Positions 1-11,985 of a DNA stretch of 64,000 nt are shown here, one piece after another. The notes below the pieces were generated by a model. It was not told the DNA's origin. It saw only the letters and a list, made by a program, of their open reading frames with translations, and ran no database searches. The first letter of the stretch is position 1. Each line of letters begins with the position of its first letter. The position numbers and the translations under genes are program-made. The DNA is from Trifolium pratense (Eukaryota; Streptophyta; Magnoliopsida; Fabales; Fabaceae), in the NCBI RefSeq assembly GCF_020283565.1, contig NC_060061.1, positions 13,367,362 through 13,431,361 on the forward strand. The letters are read 5' to 3'.

Positions 1-639
1 AGATCCATGCCTGTAAGAGAAGATGCAATTATATGGAAAACATTATTATCTGCATGTAAACTCCACAAGAATGAAGAAATGGCAAAAAGGGTTGCTGAAG
101 AAGTTCTTAGGATTGATCCTCAAGACTCAGCTTCATATGTTCTACTTGCTGGTATTCATGCTTCAGCCAATAGGTGGCAGAATGTTTCTGAGGTGAGGAG
201 AGCCATGAAAGATAAGATGGTGAAGAAAGAGCCAGGCATAAGCTGGGTAGAAGTGAAGAATCAGGTTCACCAGTTCCATATGGGTGATGATTCCCACCCA
301 AAGTCTGTGGAGATTAATCGGTATATGGAAGAATTAACTTCAGAAATGAAGATGCGGGGCTATGTGCCTGATATTAGCGCTGTCTTGCATGACATGGACA
401 ATGAGGAAAAAGAATACAACTTGACACACCACAGCGAGAAAATAGCTATTGCTTTTGCTTTAATGACCATCCCAAAAGGAGAGCCAATAAGAGTGATGAA
501 AAACTTGCGGGTTTGTGGTGACTGTCATGTTGCAATCAAGTACATATCAGAGATTAAAAACAGAGAAATTATTGTGCGAGATTCAAGCAGGTTTCACCAT
601 TTCAAACATGGGGTATGTTCTTGTGGAGATTATTGGTAA
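1..639 (+). CDS. PPR-DYW RNA-editing factor, C-terminal end (5' part outside window)
   Basis: This is the last 212 or so codons of a PLS-class pentatricopeptide repeat protein with E, E+ and DYW domains. Such proteins bind organellar transcripts and convert specific cytidines to uridine in mitochondria or plastids. The frame is open from base 1, so the gene starts upstream and the ATG at position 7 is internal. After the E-type segment (DAIIWKTLLSACKLHKNEEM) comes the GISWVEVKN junction, then the DYW deaminase. The HSE of HHSEKIAIAF supplies the zinc-binding His and catalytic Glu, CGDC supplies the CxxC pair, and the second zinc site is HHF...CSCGDYW. The protein ends in the canonical Asp-Tyr-Trp followed by TAA at 637-639. 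All deaminase residues are intact, so the encoded enzyme looks functional. The editing site and organelle cannot be read because the repeats and targeting peptide lie outside the window. Confidence 0.95.
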   Translation, partial: RSMPVREDAIIWKTLLSACKLHKNEEMAKRVAEEVLRIDPQDSASYVLLAGIHASANRWQNVSEVRRAMKDKMVKKEPGISWVEVKNQVHQFHMGDDSHPKSVEINRYMEELTSEMKMRGYVPDISAVLHDMDNEEKEYNLTHHSEKIAIAFALMTIPKGEPIRVMKNLRVCGDCHVAIKYISEIKNREIIVRDSSRFHHFKHGVCSCGDYW

Positions 640-2090
640 TTCTATTCCTTACTTTCCATCTTGGAACTCCTTCAAGATCTTGCAGCGCTTGCAAGTAAGA
701 TATACTATGATCAAGTTCTTGCTATGGCTCCACGGCTAATCAATTTCCTTCTCATTTATTGTTGTTGCCAAAATTTGGAAGAACTCGGTCCAGCAAAAAT
801 TTAAATGAACACTCAAAATTTGGAAGAACCTCGGATGTTTCCAAGAAGACTTGATCACTCTCACGAGCAAGGTGGGGATAGAGTACCTGCAATAACTTTG
901 AGATCAAATCACTTATCGATACCCTCACTTTGTGTTCTCATATAACAGTTGAGTGAGAGGTTATTAGATAAATGCATAGGAAACATGTTAGTAGTGAGTG
1001 GTTGTATCCCTGTAATTAAATTACTACTGATAACTGGGCATGACCACCGAGAAACATACATGATGTGGACTCCACTCGGTTGTGACAAAACATTACTATA
1101 TATAGTCAGTCTACCTTCCATGAAAGGGCAATTGTTGCAAAAACTAAAAAATGGATGAAGGACATGTTGATTGGAGATGGAATTCTTAATTCAGCCATAT
1201 CAGGTATGCCTTCTTTTTTAGCTAATTTATTGTTCAAATTTTAATAATATTCATATGAATGTTAACTTGCTAGCTGTTCACCAAAGTAAGTTTATCTATT
1301 GAAGTATATGCTTCTGAATGTTATGTCTGCAAATTTGTGTAGATATACCAAACTATGAAAACAAATGGAAAAATCATTTTATACGATGAGAAAACAAGCA
1401 CGATGTTGTTTATATAACTGGGGCTGGAAGGTTCTTCGATGACATTACATATTACTTGATACTAAAAGACTCGGCAAAAATATGGATTTAAAAAAAAGGA
1501 AGCTTAAGAGGGAGCAACTGGCAAGAAACTGATCTCAGTATCCTACTTTGAAAACTAGTTTTCCCTCTTACATGGTTGATTTGAACAAGCCGCTGCCATA
1601 TGAATAACTCAAGTCGTTCACATTCACGCTATGCTTTTTATCGTTCTATTCCAGGTTTACTTAAACTTTTTACTCTATATTGAAATCCTTATTTTTGATA
1701 TACCTGTAGAATTTGAAAATTTTTGGTAATCAACAAATATATGGCCTCAGAAAACTTAATGGTCGCTTCTCTTTTTTATTCCCTAACTTTGTCAACTTTT
1801 CTTGCTTCATTGATCAACTCGCATCTTAATTGCATGGCATGCGCCCAAGTTAAATGGCTGGTGTATCTTGTTCATATTGCAAATATCTGCATCCAGTCTA
1901 TTTGAATATTTTCCTTTGGACTTGTCACTTTTCTGCTTAATTTTATGGAACATTTTCAGAATGCTAATTTATGGTTCTTTCCCTAATTTTCACATCAAAT
2001 GTTTAAACATAAACAGTACAATAGTTGCATTTACACATTTGTTATTGGCATTACAGCCTTTCTTTAATCATGTTCTCAGTTGTTTACTTA
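640..2090. other. Downstream/intergenic region, no supported gene
   Basis: The first few hundred bases are presumably 3' UTR of the PPR-DYW gene. The short open frames here (longest about 93 codons) have no recognisable domain and overlap on both strands. A phrase near 1392-1440 faintly resembles an enoyl-CoA hydratase fold (VVYITGAGRFF) but has no continuation. Confidence 0.4.
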
Positions 2091-2120
2091 CTAGATATTC
2101 GACCCGTGCAACGCACGGGC
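2091..2120 (-). mobile_element. Helitron-type 3' terminus (minus orientation)
   Basis: Read on the minus strand, a GC-rich hairpin with 7-bp arms (CCCGTGC / GCACGGG, three-base loop, plus-strand 2103-2119) is followed by a short spacer and CTAG at 2094-2091, then T. A hairpin about 10 bp before CTRR, inserted before T, is the standard 3' end of plant Helitrons. The element would extend rightwards, so the 184-bp array at 2578-4664 could be its cargo. The opposite TC end was not identified. The family assignment rests on this terminus alone. Confidence 0.6.
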
Positions 2121-2577
2121 AAGCATTTGTTATATATTTTAATTGGTAGTACCATGATAAATAATTAGGCATAATATTAAGATATCAAACATTGACCTAA
2201 AAATAATCGAATAATACGAAATAGTACAATAATAATGACATAGGTCAATCAATAATATAACACATGATTTTTAAAGTAGAACTTGAAACTCATACTAATC
2301 CAAATATAATAAAACAACACATGGTTCACACCATAATAAAACATCACATGGTTCTTAAAACATAAATAATTTCATATAATATCCCGATATCATTATAAAT
2401 TAAACTAAATATAATATGACATTGTCATTAGATTAGAGGGATAATATTTATCTAATTAAATACAGCACTCAAGATTATATGATTAAATAATGACATAAGA
2501 TTTTTTAAATATAACCAATTAGACAAATGTTAATTATTAACATAATACAACCATATAATAAGGAAAATATAAGAAAG

Positions 2578-4664
2578 GCTACATAAAATCATACAGCTCC
2601 AGTGCATTTTTTAGATATATAAAATTTGAAAATTAATATTAAATTTAATGGATACGCAAAATGGATACACAAAACATAGAGCGTATAATAAAGGCTGCAT
2701 AAAATCTTACAGTCCCCGTGCGGTTTGTAGAGATATAGAATTTGAAAATTAATATTAAATTTAATGGATAAACAAAATGGATACACAAATCATAGAGCGT
2801 ATAATAAAGAGTAAAGACTACATAAAATCTTACAGTCCCCGTGCATTTTTTAGAGATACGAAATTTGAAATTTATTTATGGTAAAACATATATCATATTA
2901 CACGGTTACATTATGAACTTATAAATTTCATAAAAAATTAATGTAATATTGAATGGATAGACAAAAATGGATACACAAAACATAGAGCGTATAATAAAGT
3001 CTAAATAAAATCATACAGTCCCCGTGCATTTTTGAGAGATACGAAATTTGAAATTTATTTATGGTAAAAGATATATCATATTACACGGTTACATTATGAA
3101 ATTATAAATTCAATTAAAAAATTAATGTAATGTTGAATGGATAGACAAAAATGGACACACAAAACATAGAGCGTAGGATAAAGTCTACATAAAATCATAC
3201 AGCCCCCGTGCATTTTTGAGAGATACTAAATTTGAAATTTATTTATGGTAAAACATATATCATATTACACGGTTACATTATGAAATTATAAATTCAATTA
3301 AAAAATTAATGTAATCTTGAATGGATAGACAAAAATGGATACACAAAACATAGAGCGTATAATAATGTCTACATAAAATCATAAAGTCCCCGTGCATTTT
3401 TGAGAGATACGAAATTTGAAATTTATTTATGGTAAAACATATATTTATGTTTACACGGTTACATTATGAAATTATAAATTCAATTAAAAAATTAATGTAA
3501 TCTTGAATGGATAGACAAAAATGGACTCACAAAACATAGAGCGTATAATAAAGTCTACATAAAATCATACAGCCCCCGTGCATTTTTGAGAGATACGAAA
3601 TTTGAAATATATTTATGGTAAAACATATATCATATTACATGGTTACATTATGAAATTGTAAATTCAATTAAAAAATTAATGTAATCTTGAATGGATACAC
3701 AAATGGATACACAAAACATAGAGCGTATGATAAAGTCTACATAAAATCATACAGTCCCCGTGCATTTTTGAGAGATACTAAATTTGAAATTTATTTATGG
3801 TAAAACATATGTCATATTACACGGTTACATTATGAAATTTTAAATTCAATTAAAAAATTAATGCAATCTTGAATGGATAGACAAAAATGGATACACAAAA
3901 CATAGAGCGTATAATAATGTCTACATAAAATCATACAGTCCCCGTGCATTTTTGAGAGATACGAAATTTGAAATTTATTTATGGTAAAACATATATCATA
4001 TTACATGGTTACATTATGAAATTATAAATTCAATTAAAAAATTAATGTAATCTTGAATGGATAGACAAATGGATACACAAAACATAGAGCGTATGATAAA
4101 GTCTACATAAAATCATACAGTCCCCGTGCATTTTTGAGAGATACTAAATTTGAAATTTATTTATGGTAAAACATATATCATATTACACGGTTACATTATG
4201 AAATTATAAATTCAATTAAAAAATTAATGTAATCTTGAATGGATAGACAAAAATGGATACACAAAACATAGAGCGTATAATAATGTCTACATAAAATCAT
4301 ACAGTCCCCGTGCATTTTTGAGAGATACGAAATTTGAAATTTATTTATGGTAAAAAATATATCTATGTTTACACGGTTACATTATGAAATTATAAATTCA
4401 ATTAAAAAATTAATGTAATCTTGAATGGATAGACAAAATGGATACACAAAACATAGAGCATATGATAAAGTCTACATAAAATCATCCAGTCCCCGTGCAT
4501 TTTTGAGAGATACGAAATTTCAAATTTATTTATGGTAAAACATATATCATATTACACAGTTACATTATGAAATTATAAATTTCATAAAAAATTAATGTAA
4601 TCTTGAATGGATACACAAAACATAGAGCGTATGATAAAGTCTACATAAAATCATACAGTCCCCG
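2578..4664. repeat. 184-bp tandem repeat array, about 11 copies plus truncated leading copies
   Basis: The phrase AGTCCCCGTGC and close variants recur at about 2596, 2712, 2835, 3018, 3202, 3386, 3572, 3754, 3938, 4120, 4304, 4489 and 4658. The first two spacings are about 116 and 123 bp, the internal ones 182-186 bp and the last 169 bp. Each full unit also carries TTTATGGTAAAACATATATC, TTACACGGTTACATTATG and AACATAGAGCGTAT. Neighbouring units alternate between GATACTAAATTT and GATACGAAATTT and between ATAATAATG and ATGATAAAG over much of the array, a dimeric higher-order pattern. The array is non-coding. It abuts a Helitron-like terminus whose hairpin arm shares CCCGTGCA with the monomer. 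Confidence 0.93.
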
Positions 4665-6725
4665 TGAGTTAGATGAGATTGAACTATTTTATCATTAAAA
4701 TTGGAATTCTTAAGTCGTGAATCGTTAATACATAGAAGTTAGAATTACTAAATTGTAGTTAGTCTAATTAAGTGAGAAATATTACTCCATTTCCTTGTGA
4801 TATGAAATTCATGCTCTAATATTATTGGTAAATTTATGTTTGGTCCATTTTGTTTTTCCTCTCCATTTAGATGACGTATTTTGTAGTTACCCTTAAAATT
4901 TTGTTAGATAACTATCAACATTGTTCATAAGCTCATGTGGATATATGTTGCAAGTTTGAGTGAAGAGTAAATGTTATGTGATAAATATAAGTTGTTAGCA
5001 AAATGAAATCTCTTGAACCAAGAAAAATTTAATGAATGGAACCCAATATTAGGAGATTTCCGTTTACCTTCAAATTTATATTGTCATAAAATAACATTTG
5101 TATGATAATAATGAGAAACTAATGTCTTTTTTCAAAAATCAAAGCTTTTTCACATCTTTTTATACCAAGTTTTTGAAAAAATTATATATACAACACAAAA
5201 CTAATATGTCTCTTGTTTTAATTCATTTTAATTCATTTGTTTTACACTACTTCACCTATTTAAAAAACTATGCCGTAATTTACATAAGTTTTTCAATGTG
5301 CAAGCACTTTGCTTTCATTTTTTTCACTAAAAGTATCCCCAAAAACATTGTAGGGAAAGCAACATATAAAAAGAGAAGTATGGAAAAAAAAAAAAACTTC
5401 TTTATCATTGAAAAATATTTGGATTTACATAATCATTAACTACTTTAGTTATGCTACAAATCATATCTAAAAAGATTACAAATAGATCACATGCCTAGAA
5501 AAGATTCAATGCCTAGTTCCCATACAATCTCTATCATGACAGTAGGAGTAACAATAGGCTAGTGGTATGCTCTTAATGTCCTCTATAGTTATAATTCTTG
5601 CACGTAGTAGTAATAATAAAATGAAATTAAGTAATGGAAAGGAAAATCAAAGAAATACTACACACTATAATAAAACTAAATATAATCCTCAAAATTATCT
5701 CATTGTTCTGTAACAATTTGTGTTGGCGCTATCTCCCTTTGTAACCTCCCTTCATCTTACCTCTTTCCTGCAACCATTCCACACTCATGTCAAAAATAGT
5801 TGATGACAAAATTATAATAGAAGACAATGAGCTGGTGATGATAAAACTAAAAGCAAAATCTTAGACTACCAAACACCCTTCAAAGTAAGGTATATGAGAG
5901 ATTATACTACTCCCGATCAAATAGAAGCACATTTGATTCCTTTTCAATAAGCCTTACATGATTTAGCTTCTTCAAAATAAATAAAAAAATAAGCCTTACA
6001 TCAAATAAATGGCAGATTCTTTGCAACCTTACAACATTCCACAAAATTTATCTTATAATCTTACATTGCGGTTGAAGCCTATAAACCTTCAATCAAGCAT
6101 TATATACTAAAAAATGAATTATTCTATAACATTAAGCTTAAATACCATAAATTGGGTGAACCTCTATTCTATCAATAAAGTAAACTAAAAAATAAGATGC
6201 ATCTTACTTACTTATGAGCATATGGAACAACCATTCAACTATTCTCTTGATCATCTTGTCATATCATATGGATGTAGGATTCTTTCATAAACCTTCAATC
6301 AAGCCATATACCCAACAATGAAACTAACAACTAAAATATCAATCAATATAGGAGAAAACATATAATCTCATAATAACAATAACAATATAAAATGTAATTG
6401 AAGCAACTTGCAATTATATCTCAAAGGACCTAAATTCAACATATGTTGTGAATCTGGATGCAAGCAAACATACTAATATTAATCACTACAAAACAATTGA
6501 ATTGTTGACTTTGTTATTTTCCTTTTTTCTATGGCACAACAAAGACACATGTGAAGCAAATTCATCCACTAATTTCAAATATCACAGTCACAATGTGAAG
6601 CACCATGTAAACAAAAAGTAACATATTTACTTTTTAAGACATAAAACTTACAAAATGGATGATAGAGACAAACAAAAGTAACAACAAATTCTAGGTAAGT
6701 AGTTTATTTAGCTTCTAATGATAGC
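4665..6725. other. AT-rich intergenic stretch, no supported gene
   Basis: I see no gene here. The longest frame (5098-5439, 113 codons) is rich in Lys, Phe and Asn, has no recognisable domain and matches chance AT-rich sequence. The related phrase AAACCTTCAATCAAGC occurs near 6083 and 6292. Confidence 0.5.
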
Positions 6726-6848
6726 TTACCAATAAGCATGTGGTGGATAGAATGGTGAAGGCATGAAAGGCCTCCTTGCTCGTAAACCAACAGGTCTTCT
6801 TCCAAAATAATGCTTCAATCCAGGCACATTTGTACATTTCGCAGACAC
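6726..6848 (-). CDS. Possible terminal coding exon of an unrecognised gene
   Basis: On the minus strand a TTTAG acceptor (AG at 6850-6849) opens a 40-codon frame ending in TAA at 6728-6726. The peptide (VSAKCTNVPGLKHYFGRRPV, then an Arg-rich stretch and MPSPFYPPHAYW) has a basic, Pro/aromatic-rich composition unlike the surrounding AT-rich sequence. A matching donor (CAATCAG before GTGAGA) lies about 190 bp upstream on the same strand near 7039. However, the frame entering from that donor meets a stop a few codons earlier with no start codon. It may be the decayed 3' end of a gene or a captured exon. I do not recognise the family. Confidence 0.25.
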   Translation of the reverse strand: MSAKCTNVPGLKHYFGRRPVGLRARRPFMPSPFYPPHAYW

Positions 6849-7029
6849 CTAAAGGAAAAACCATAATTCAAGTAAAAATGAATGTAAACATGGAGTGATT
6901 AATTGAATTTACACAAATAATCAGATAAAAATACATTCAGTGTTGTCATTTAAATACAAAATAAAAAAAAAAAGAAATAAAACTGATTGTGTTCAACAAT
7001 AAAAGCAAGAACAGGGAAAAAAATTTATA

Positions 7030-7510
7030 TAGATCTCACCTGATTGTGTTCAAGACATTAATCAACCAAAGTGAGGATGGAAATGCACCCCATCTCACCT
7101 ATTATTGGAGATGGAGGAGGCAAAAAAAACAGAAAAGAGGGAGAATCCTTATAATATATGCAAATTAAAATGATCTGACCTTGCCAATTTTTTTTGTTTG
7201 TGTTGGGAATTAAACTGGGCTTACGAAAAATATGGCTCATTACAACATTACACGATAACAATTGTTTCTCAATGGTCAATTCAAAAAATTGTCCAAAAGA
7301 GGAATCACAAAGGAAGAAAAAGAGGAGTCACAAAGGTAAGCATTGTTTTTTAAACTTCGGAGGGATTTTTGAAATTTGAATTTTGAAAACATTTGTCACA
7401 ACTTGTAGAATAGGATTGCAAAGTAACAGCTTTTGGTTTTTCACCAAAATGGGATGGTCAAGATGCACAAAGAAAAGAAGAAAAGCAGAGTTGAAAGTGA
7501 CACAACACTG
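7030..7510. repeat. Dispersed duplication, copy 1 (partner at 10560-11065)
   Basis: Ordered blocks are shared with 10560-11065: TCTCACCTGATTG, then GAGATGG followed by an A/G-rich run, then GAGTCACAAAG, TTTGAAATTTGAA, CTTTTGGTTTTTCACC with AAAATGGG, and GTTGAAAGTGACAC. The blocks are collinear but diverged, with gaps. No domain is visible in either copy. On the minus strand both contain CAATCAG followed by GTGAGA, which would make a good splice donor, so they could be paralogous 5' ends of a decayed gene. Confidence 0.6.
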
Positions 7511-8407
7511 TGTGTTCAGCTTTGCCAAAATTTTTTGTTTGACTGTGAAAGAATTACCAAAAGTAGGAGTTCAAGGTCAAAATGTGAAGTCTGCCAAAAA
7601 AATACATCCTTTCATTCAATATCATTAAAACAGGTGTTTTGGTCGTTAAAAATTAGAGCTTCAAATTAGCACAACACTACTTAGTGTTATTAAAAGCATT
7701 ATGTTTCAACACACAAACCAATTAACTCATTCAAGTATTGTTCTAACCAATCAACCAATGAAAGTATTGATGAAAAATATCTTATGCAACTTCTTTTACA
7801 TGTGATAGAAATAAACTTTGCATCATCATAATCAAAATTCCTAGAAATCTAAGGATTAAAGTTTTCATAAATCTTTATCCTATAATTAATCATAAAGTAA
7901 AAAAAAAAGTATGCAACTAAAGTAAAATTGTAAAATTGACCAGGAAAAAATAAAAAAATTCCAAAAATAATCATATTTTTTCATATTCATTACACTAATT
8001 CAAGCAAATCTAATTCATATAAATATAGTTTCATAAAAAACTAATCCATGGAAATTCATAAACTTGACCCCTCAATTTGATAGTCTTCATCCCCTCAATT
8101 CAAATAAGATATTTCGAAATAAACAGGAAGGAACGAAAAAACCTTGAGAAAAGATGAAGCAAATTCTCATCACGTTAGAAAGAAAATGGATAGTTGTTTT
8201 GATTGTTAACATGGCATACCTTTATTTATCCTCAATTTGATGAACAGCAAGAACCTCTGATTGCACATGAAAACAAAAAAATAAAGCAAAGATCTAAGTA
8301 GAGCAGGAAGCAACATCATTACAAATTGAAGGAATAAAATATAATGATATGAAATACGAAAATGAATGAAACACAATAATGAGAAACATCTTTTTTCATA
8401 ATCCAAA
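7511..8407. other. Intergenic, no supported gene
   Basis: This is AT-rich sequence with short overlapping frames on both strands and no recognisable protein, RNA gene or repeat end before the foldback element that follows. Confidence 0.4.
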
Positions 8408-8417
8408 GCTGGTTGAC

Positions 8418-9405
8418 GAGAAATTCTTAGGTGAGTCATCACCTAAGCATTAATGATTAGGCACAACCAATAAAATTTTTACAACTCATTAATATATTAA
8501 ATAATTAATAGAGTATTACTAAAATCAAATCTAAACCAATTCTAGAAAATAAGGAAATAATTAATAGAGTTCGTAACCTGCTAGTATTGGTGCTTTTTTA
8601 GTGAATTTAGCGTTTTTTGTGCCCATTTCACTTTAAATAAATTTATCTATTTTTCTTGACAAAAACTCTTAATAAAAAATTTGTCTGTCTACATATTTTT
8701 TTCATGAGCTTATAGTTTTTTTACTAGATAAATGCACGTATTTTGATAAACTAATTCAATTTGCTTATAATTTATTATTTTTCTTCCAAAATGCTTACTT
8801 GAAAAAATTAAATATTAATTCAATATATTTCTTTTTTATGTTATTTCATATTTATAAATTAATTCAACTGTTAATTTTACCAAATACTGCAAAATGAATC
8901 AACTAGCTTATATATATAGATTATAAGGTATTTTCTATAAGTTCATCCGTTATAAGCTAACTTATGGAAATAATCCGCTATTTTTATCAAATTGAATCAC
9001 AATAATTTGAATAGCCCTTAAATTTCCAAAAAATAAAGACTAAAAAAAAATATAGCTTTTCTCTTCTTATTTTTCCTTGTTGGTGGTGAAAACAACACAT
9101 ACAAATTGGGAGGGAATAGCCATAGCCACCACATTCAAATTGAAGAGATCGTAGAAGTTTCAATTGGTTTACCAGAAAAATAAAAAATAGAAGTTTGAAT
9201 TAATCTGGCGCAAAAAAAAAAACTTTTTGATTTAATGATTTTATTTATTTTTTATTCTTCCTATTTTCCAGATTTGGTCTAGATTTGATTTTATTAATAC
9301 TCTCTTAATTATTTTTAATTATATAATATATTAATGAGTTGTAAAAATTTTATTGGTTGTGCTTAAACATTAATGCTTAGGTGAGGACTCACCTAAGAAT
9401 TTCTC
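8418..9405. mobile_element. Non-autonomous Mutator-like foldback element with 10-bp target duplication
   Basis: The direct repeat GCTGGTTGAC (8408-8417 and 9406-9415) flanks a 988-bp element. Its ends are inverted repeats beginning GAGAAATTCTTAGGTGAGTC, with similarity running inward about 150 bp. The terminal 30 bp are themselves palindromic (CTTAGGTGA / TCACCTAAG). Long terminal inverted repeats plus a 9-11-bp target duplication fit the Mutator superfamily. No transposase frame is present, so it would need a helper in trans. The well-preserved duplication and ends suggest a fairly recent insertion. Confidence 0.85.
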
Positions 9406-9415
9406 GCTGGTTGAC

Positions 9416-10559
9416 ATTTTTTTATACCAGATTTTTCTTTTCATGTAAATATGAGAGATTGAGAGTTCTTAATTTTTCTTAGGCTTATAAATATCAGAAC
9501 AATAAAACTAACATCAACTAAAACTGTCACAAAGCACACCATCAAACCAAAACACCATAAAAAAAATCATTAACAATAATAATATCACTTGAACTGATTC
9601 CTGCTATGTGTCCTTGCTAATAGCAGATCCGACGGTGTTTCCTTCTTGATGGCGGTTCCTTCCATTGCAGCTTCAATTGATTTTCTTTGTATTCAAAATC
9701 ACTGTTAGTTGTCTTTTGCCGAAAAAAGAGAATGGAATAAAATTAGGGATTGGTAAATGGCTAATTGATTTTATTTTGTATGCATTGATATATAATAAAG
9801 TGGTTGCCATCAAGAACAACTAATTAAAGTGGTTGCCACTTAAGTAAAATAAGTAACAACTAATTGATAGGATATTTTATATTAGTTGTTAATTTGAAAT
9901 CAAATTAAAAAGAGGTTGTTATCAATTGAGAAAAATTAGGAACTGAGGTTATCCAACAATCAAAAACTTATTTACAAAAAAAAAAAAAAAAAAACCCAGT
10001 AACTACAAACTTTGCTGCAAGGTCAAAGTGAAAATTGCATAAACATGTGTCTTTAGATACATGAAAGGAAGAAATCTCAATTTGAACATGCATTTAATTA
10101 GTCATGAAATCCAAAGCCAAAATAATAATAATAATAATTTCAACAAAAACACAAATAATCAAAACTCATGAAATCCAAGGAAAGTTTTTTTTTTTTTTTA
10201 CACAGAAATCCAAATTAGGAAATTAGAAAACAATAAAGCAAATATTGAATGAAATTAGAAAACAAATTAGGAACACCAATTAAAGCAAATATTGAAATCA
10301 ATAGAGTTAGAAAAACAATCATTATTATAGTAAAATATTTAAACATTAGATTTAGAAAATCAAAAGACCTACCTTGTTTTTTGAGAAGCCCTTTGAACAT
10401 TCCTTCATGAAAATCCAAAGATCACCAAAGTTACTTCAATACATAGCCGCTTCAATTGATATTTTGCTTGAAATCAAAATTAAAGTTACTCCATGTATCT
10501 AAGTGAAAACAGAAAAATAGAATCAAAATTCATTTGAAACAACAATAACAGAAACAAAA
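9416..10559. other. Intergenic, no supported gene
   Basis: AT-rich sequence with poly(A) near 9969-9992 and poly(T) near 10186-10199. Related phrases reading TCAATTGAAGC on the minus strand occur near 9665 and 10450, hinting at decayed duplicated exons. A 26-codon ATG frame at 9585-9665 (minus) has no independent support and is not called. Confidence 0.35.
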
Positions 10560-11065
10560 AAAAATATTTAGATATCTCTCACCTGATTGACGTGATTAAT
10601 TTGTTAGGGTTTCAGACCAATTTTTTGCCTCTAATTCAGAATTGAAAAAAACGATAAAGAGGGTTAGAAATACAATTGAAGAAAATTAGGGATTTAAAAA
10701 ATGAAAGAACCAGATATTAAGAGTGTTACCAGAAAAACAATGGTTGTCGGCATTTTTGGTTTCATATTAAAGGATGAGATGGTGGTGTGCCGATTTGATA
10801 CGGAGGAAGATTACCAGCTTTGTTGTTGTGCGTGAGTTGTTGTTATGAGAGAGATGGGGGATGAAAAAAAAAAAGAGAGAGAATCTTGTATATGCAATGG
10901 AAGAAAGAAAGGATGAGTCACAAAGATAAAGATTGTATTGAAGTTTTTGAATTTGAAATTTGAAAACATGCTTTTGGTTTTTTCACCAAAATGGGTTAGT
11001 GAAGAAGGAAAAAGAAAAGAGACAGAGAAAGCAACGTGGGAAGAGAAATGAAAGTGACACTACTT
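10560..11065. repeat. Dispersed duplication, copy 2 (partner at 7030-7510)
   Basis: This is the second copy of the collinear blocks described for 7030-7510, including the inverted motif CTTTTGGT / ACCAAAA. On the minus strand a purine/pyrimidine-skewed leader is followed by ATG and a short frame (MKPKMPTTIVFL) that reaches a GTAACA donor-like site. This is compatible with a decayed gene start but not demonstrable. 11066-11977 beyond it holds no supported gene. Confidence 0.55.
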
Positions 11066-11985
11066 GCTAGCTCATTTTGTTTTTTTCGTTCGTTTTGGGC
11101 CTAAATGCAACAGGCCTTGCATTTTCGACCCAATTTTGTGGCCCTTTGATCATTTCTTCACACTTTTTTTTTTTCCCTCCATCAACAATTTTGAAAACAT
11201 TGCCTAAATTAGGATAAATTTTTGTCTAAACATGAAAGCTCAGATCCTATGTGGACAACCTTAGAGGTTGACACCTATTTTTTTTTGCTAATAGTTGATT
11301 TACCCTTGTGTAGTTGTAGAGATTATTGTCATAACAGTTACTTCAGTTTATCATGATTGTCCTTATACTAATATTCTTAAGAGGGTAAAACAATCTTGGA
11401 GAAATATTAAACTATCACATTTATAATTTGACCTTGTAGTCCTAATCAATAATGTGCATCATTATTATCATTAGGAGTTATCAAAGCTGCACTTAACACT
11501 TAGTGGACTGTTTCATGTCACGTGTGCCATGGCATCCTTTATACACTATGTCCATGTGACTAGTGTGCGATATCTGACCTAAAGTAAGTACCATAAGGGC
11601 ATGGAAATCTAAAAAGTATTGTCCACTTCAATTTATAGTTGTAACTTGTAACTGACTAACTGTCCTTCACTGCTTTCTCACTCAAATTTGCTTTTCCTCC
11701 ATCTACAGCAACTAATATTCATAAGGGCTTTTTTTAATTTTATTATTTATTTAAATCTACACTCAACTTATGCATTGCCTTTTTGAAGATGCTTAGAGGA
11801 GTTCTTAGACATTGTTTAAGAAAATTATAAGATGCAGTGCAGGCACTTCCATTATCTCAATTTAAGCACTCATCCCAACACCATTTTTCAAATATCAGGT
11901 CATGCTAACTAGTGTCCCTTTCTTTAAGATAAAATGAAAATATAGTATTACCAAACAAAAATACTCAATAATAATGTGTTCAAAT

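Noticed and set aside
1380..1470. Possible enoyl-CoA hydratase / peroxisomal MFP fragment
   Set aside because: Only a dozen residues (VVYITGAGRFF) look similar, and nothing on either side continues the domain.
2578..4664. Regularly spaced repeats considered as a CRISPR-like array
   Set aside because: Units are contiguous 184-bp monomers with no unique spacers, in a plant nuclear context; this is a tandem satellite.
5098..5439. 113-codon plus-strand frame
   Set aside because: Lys/Phe/Asn-rich AT-driven composition, no domain, no promoter or splice context.
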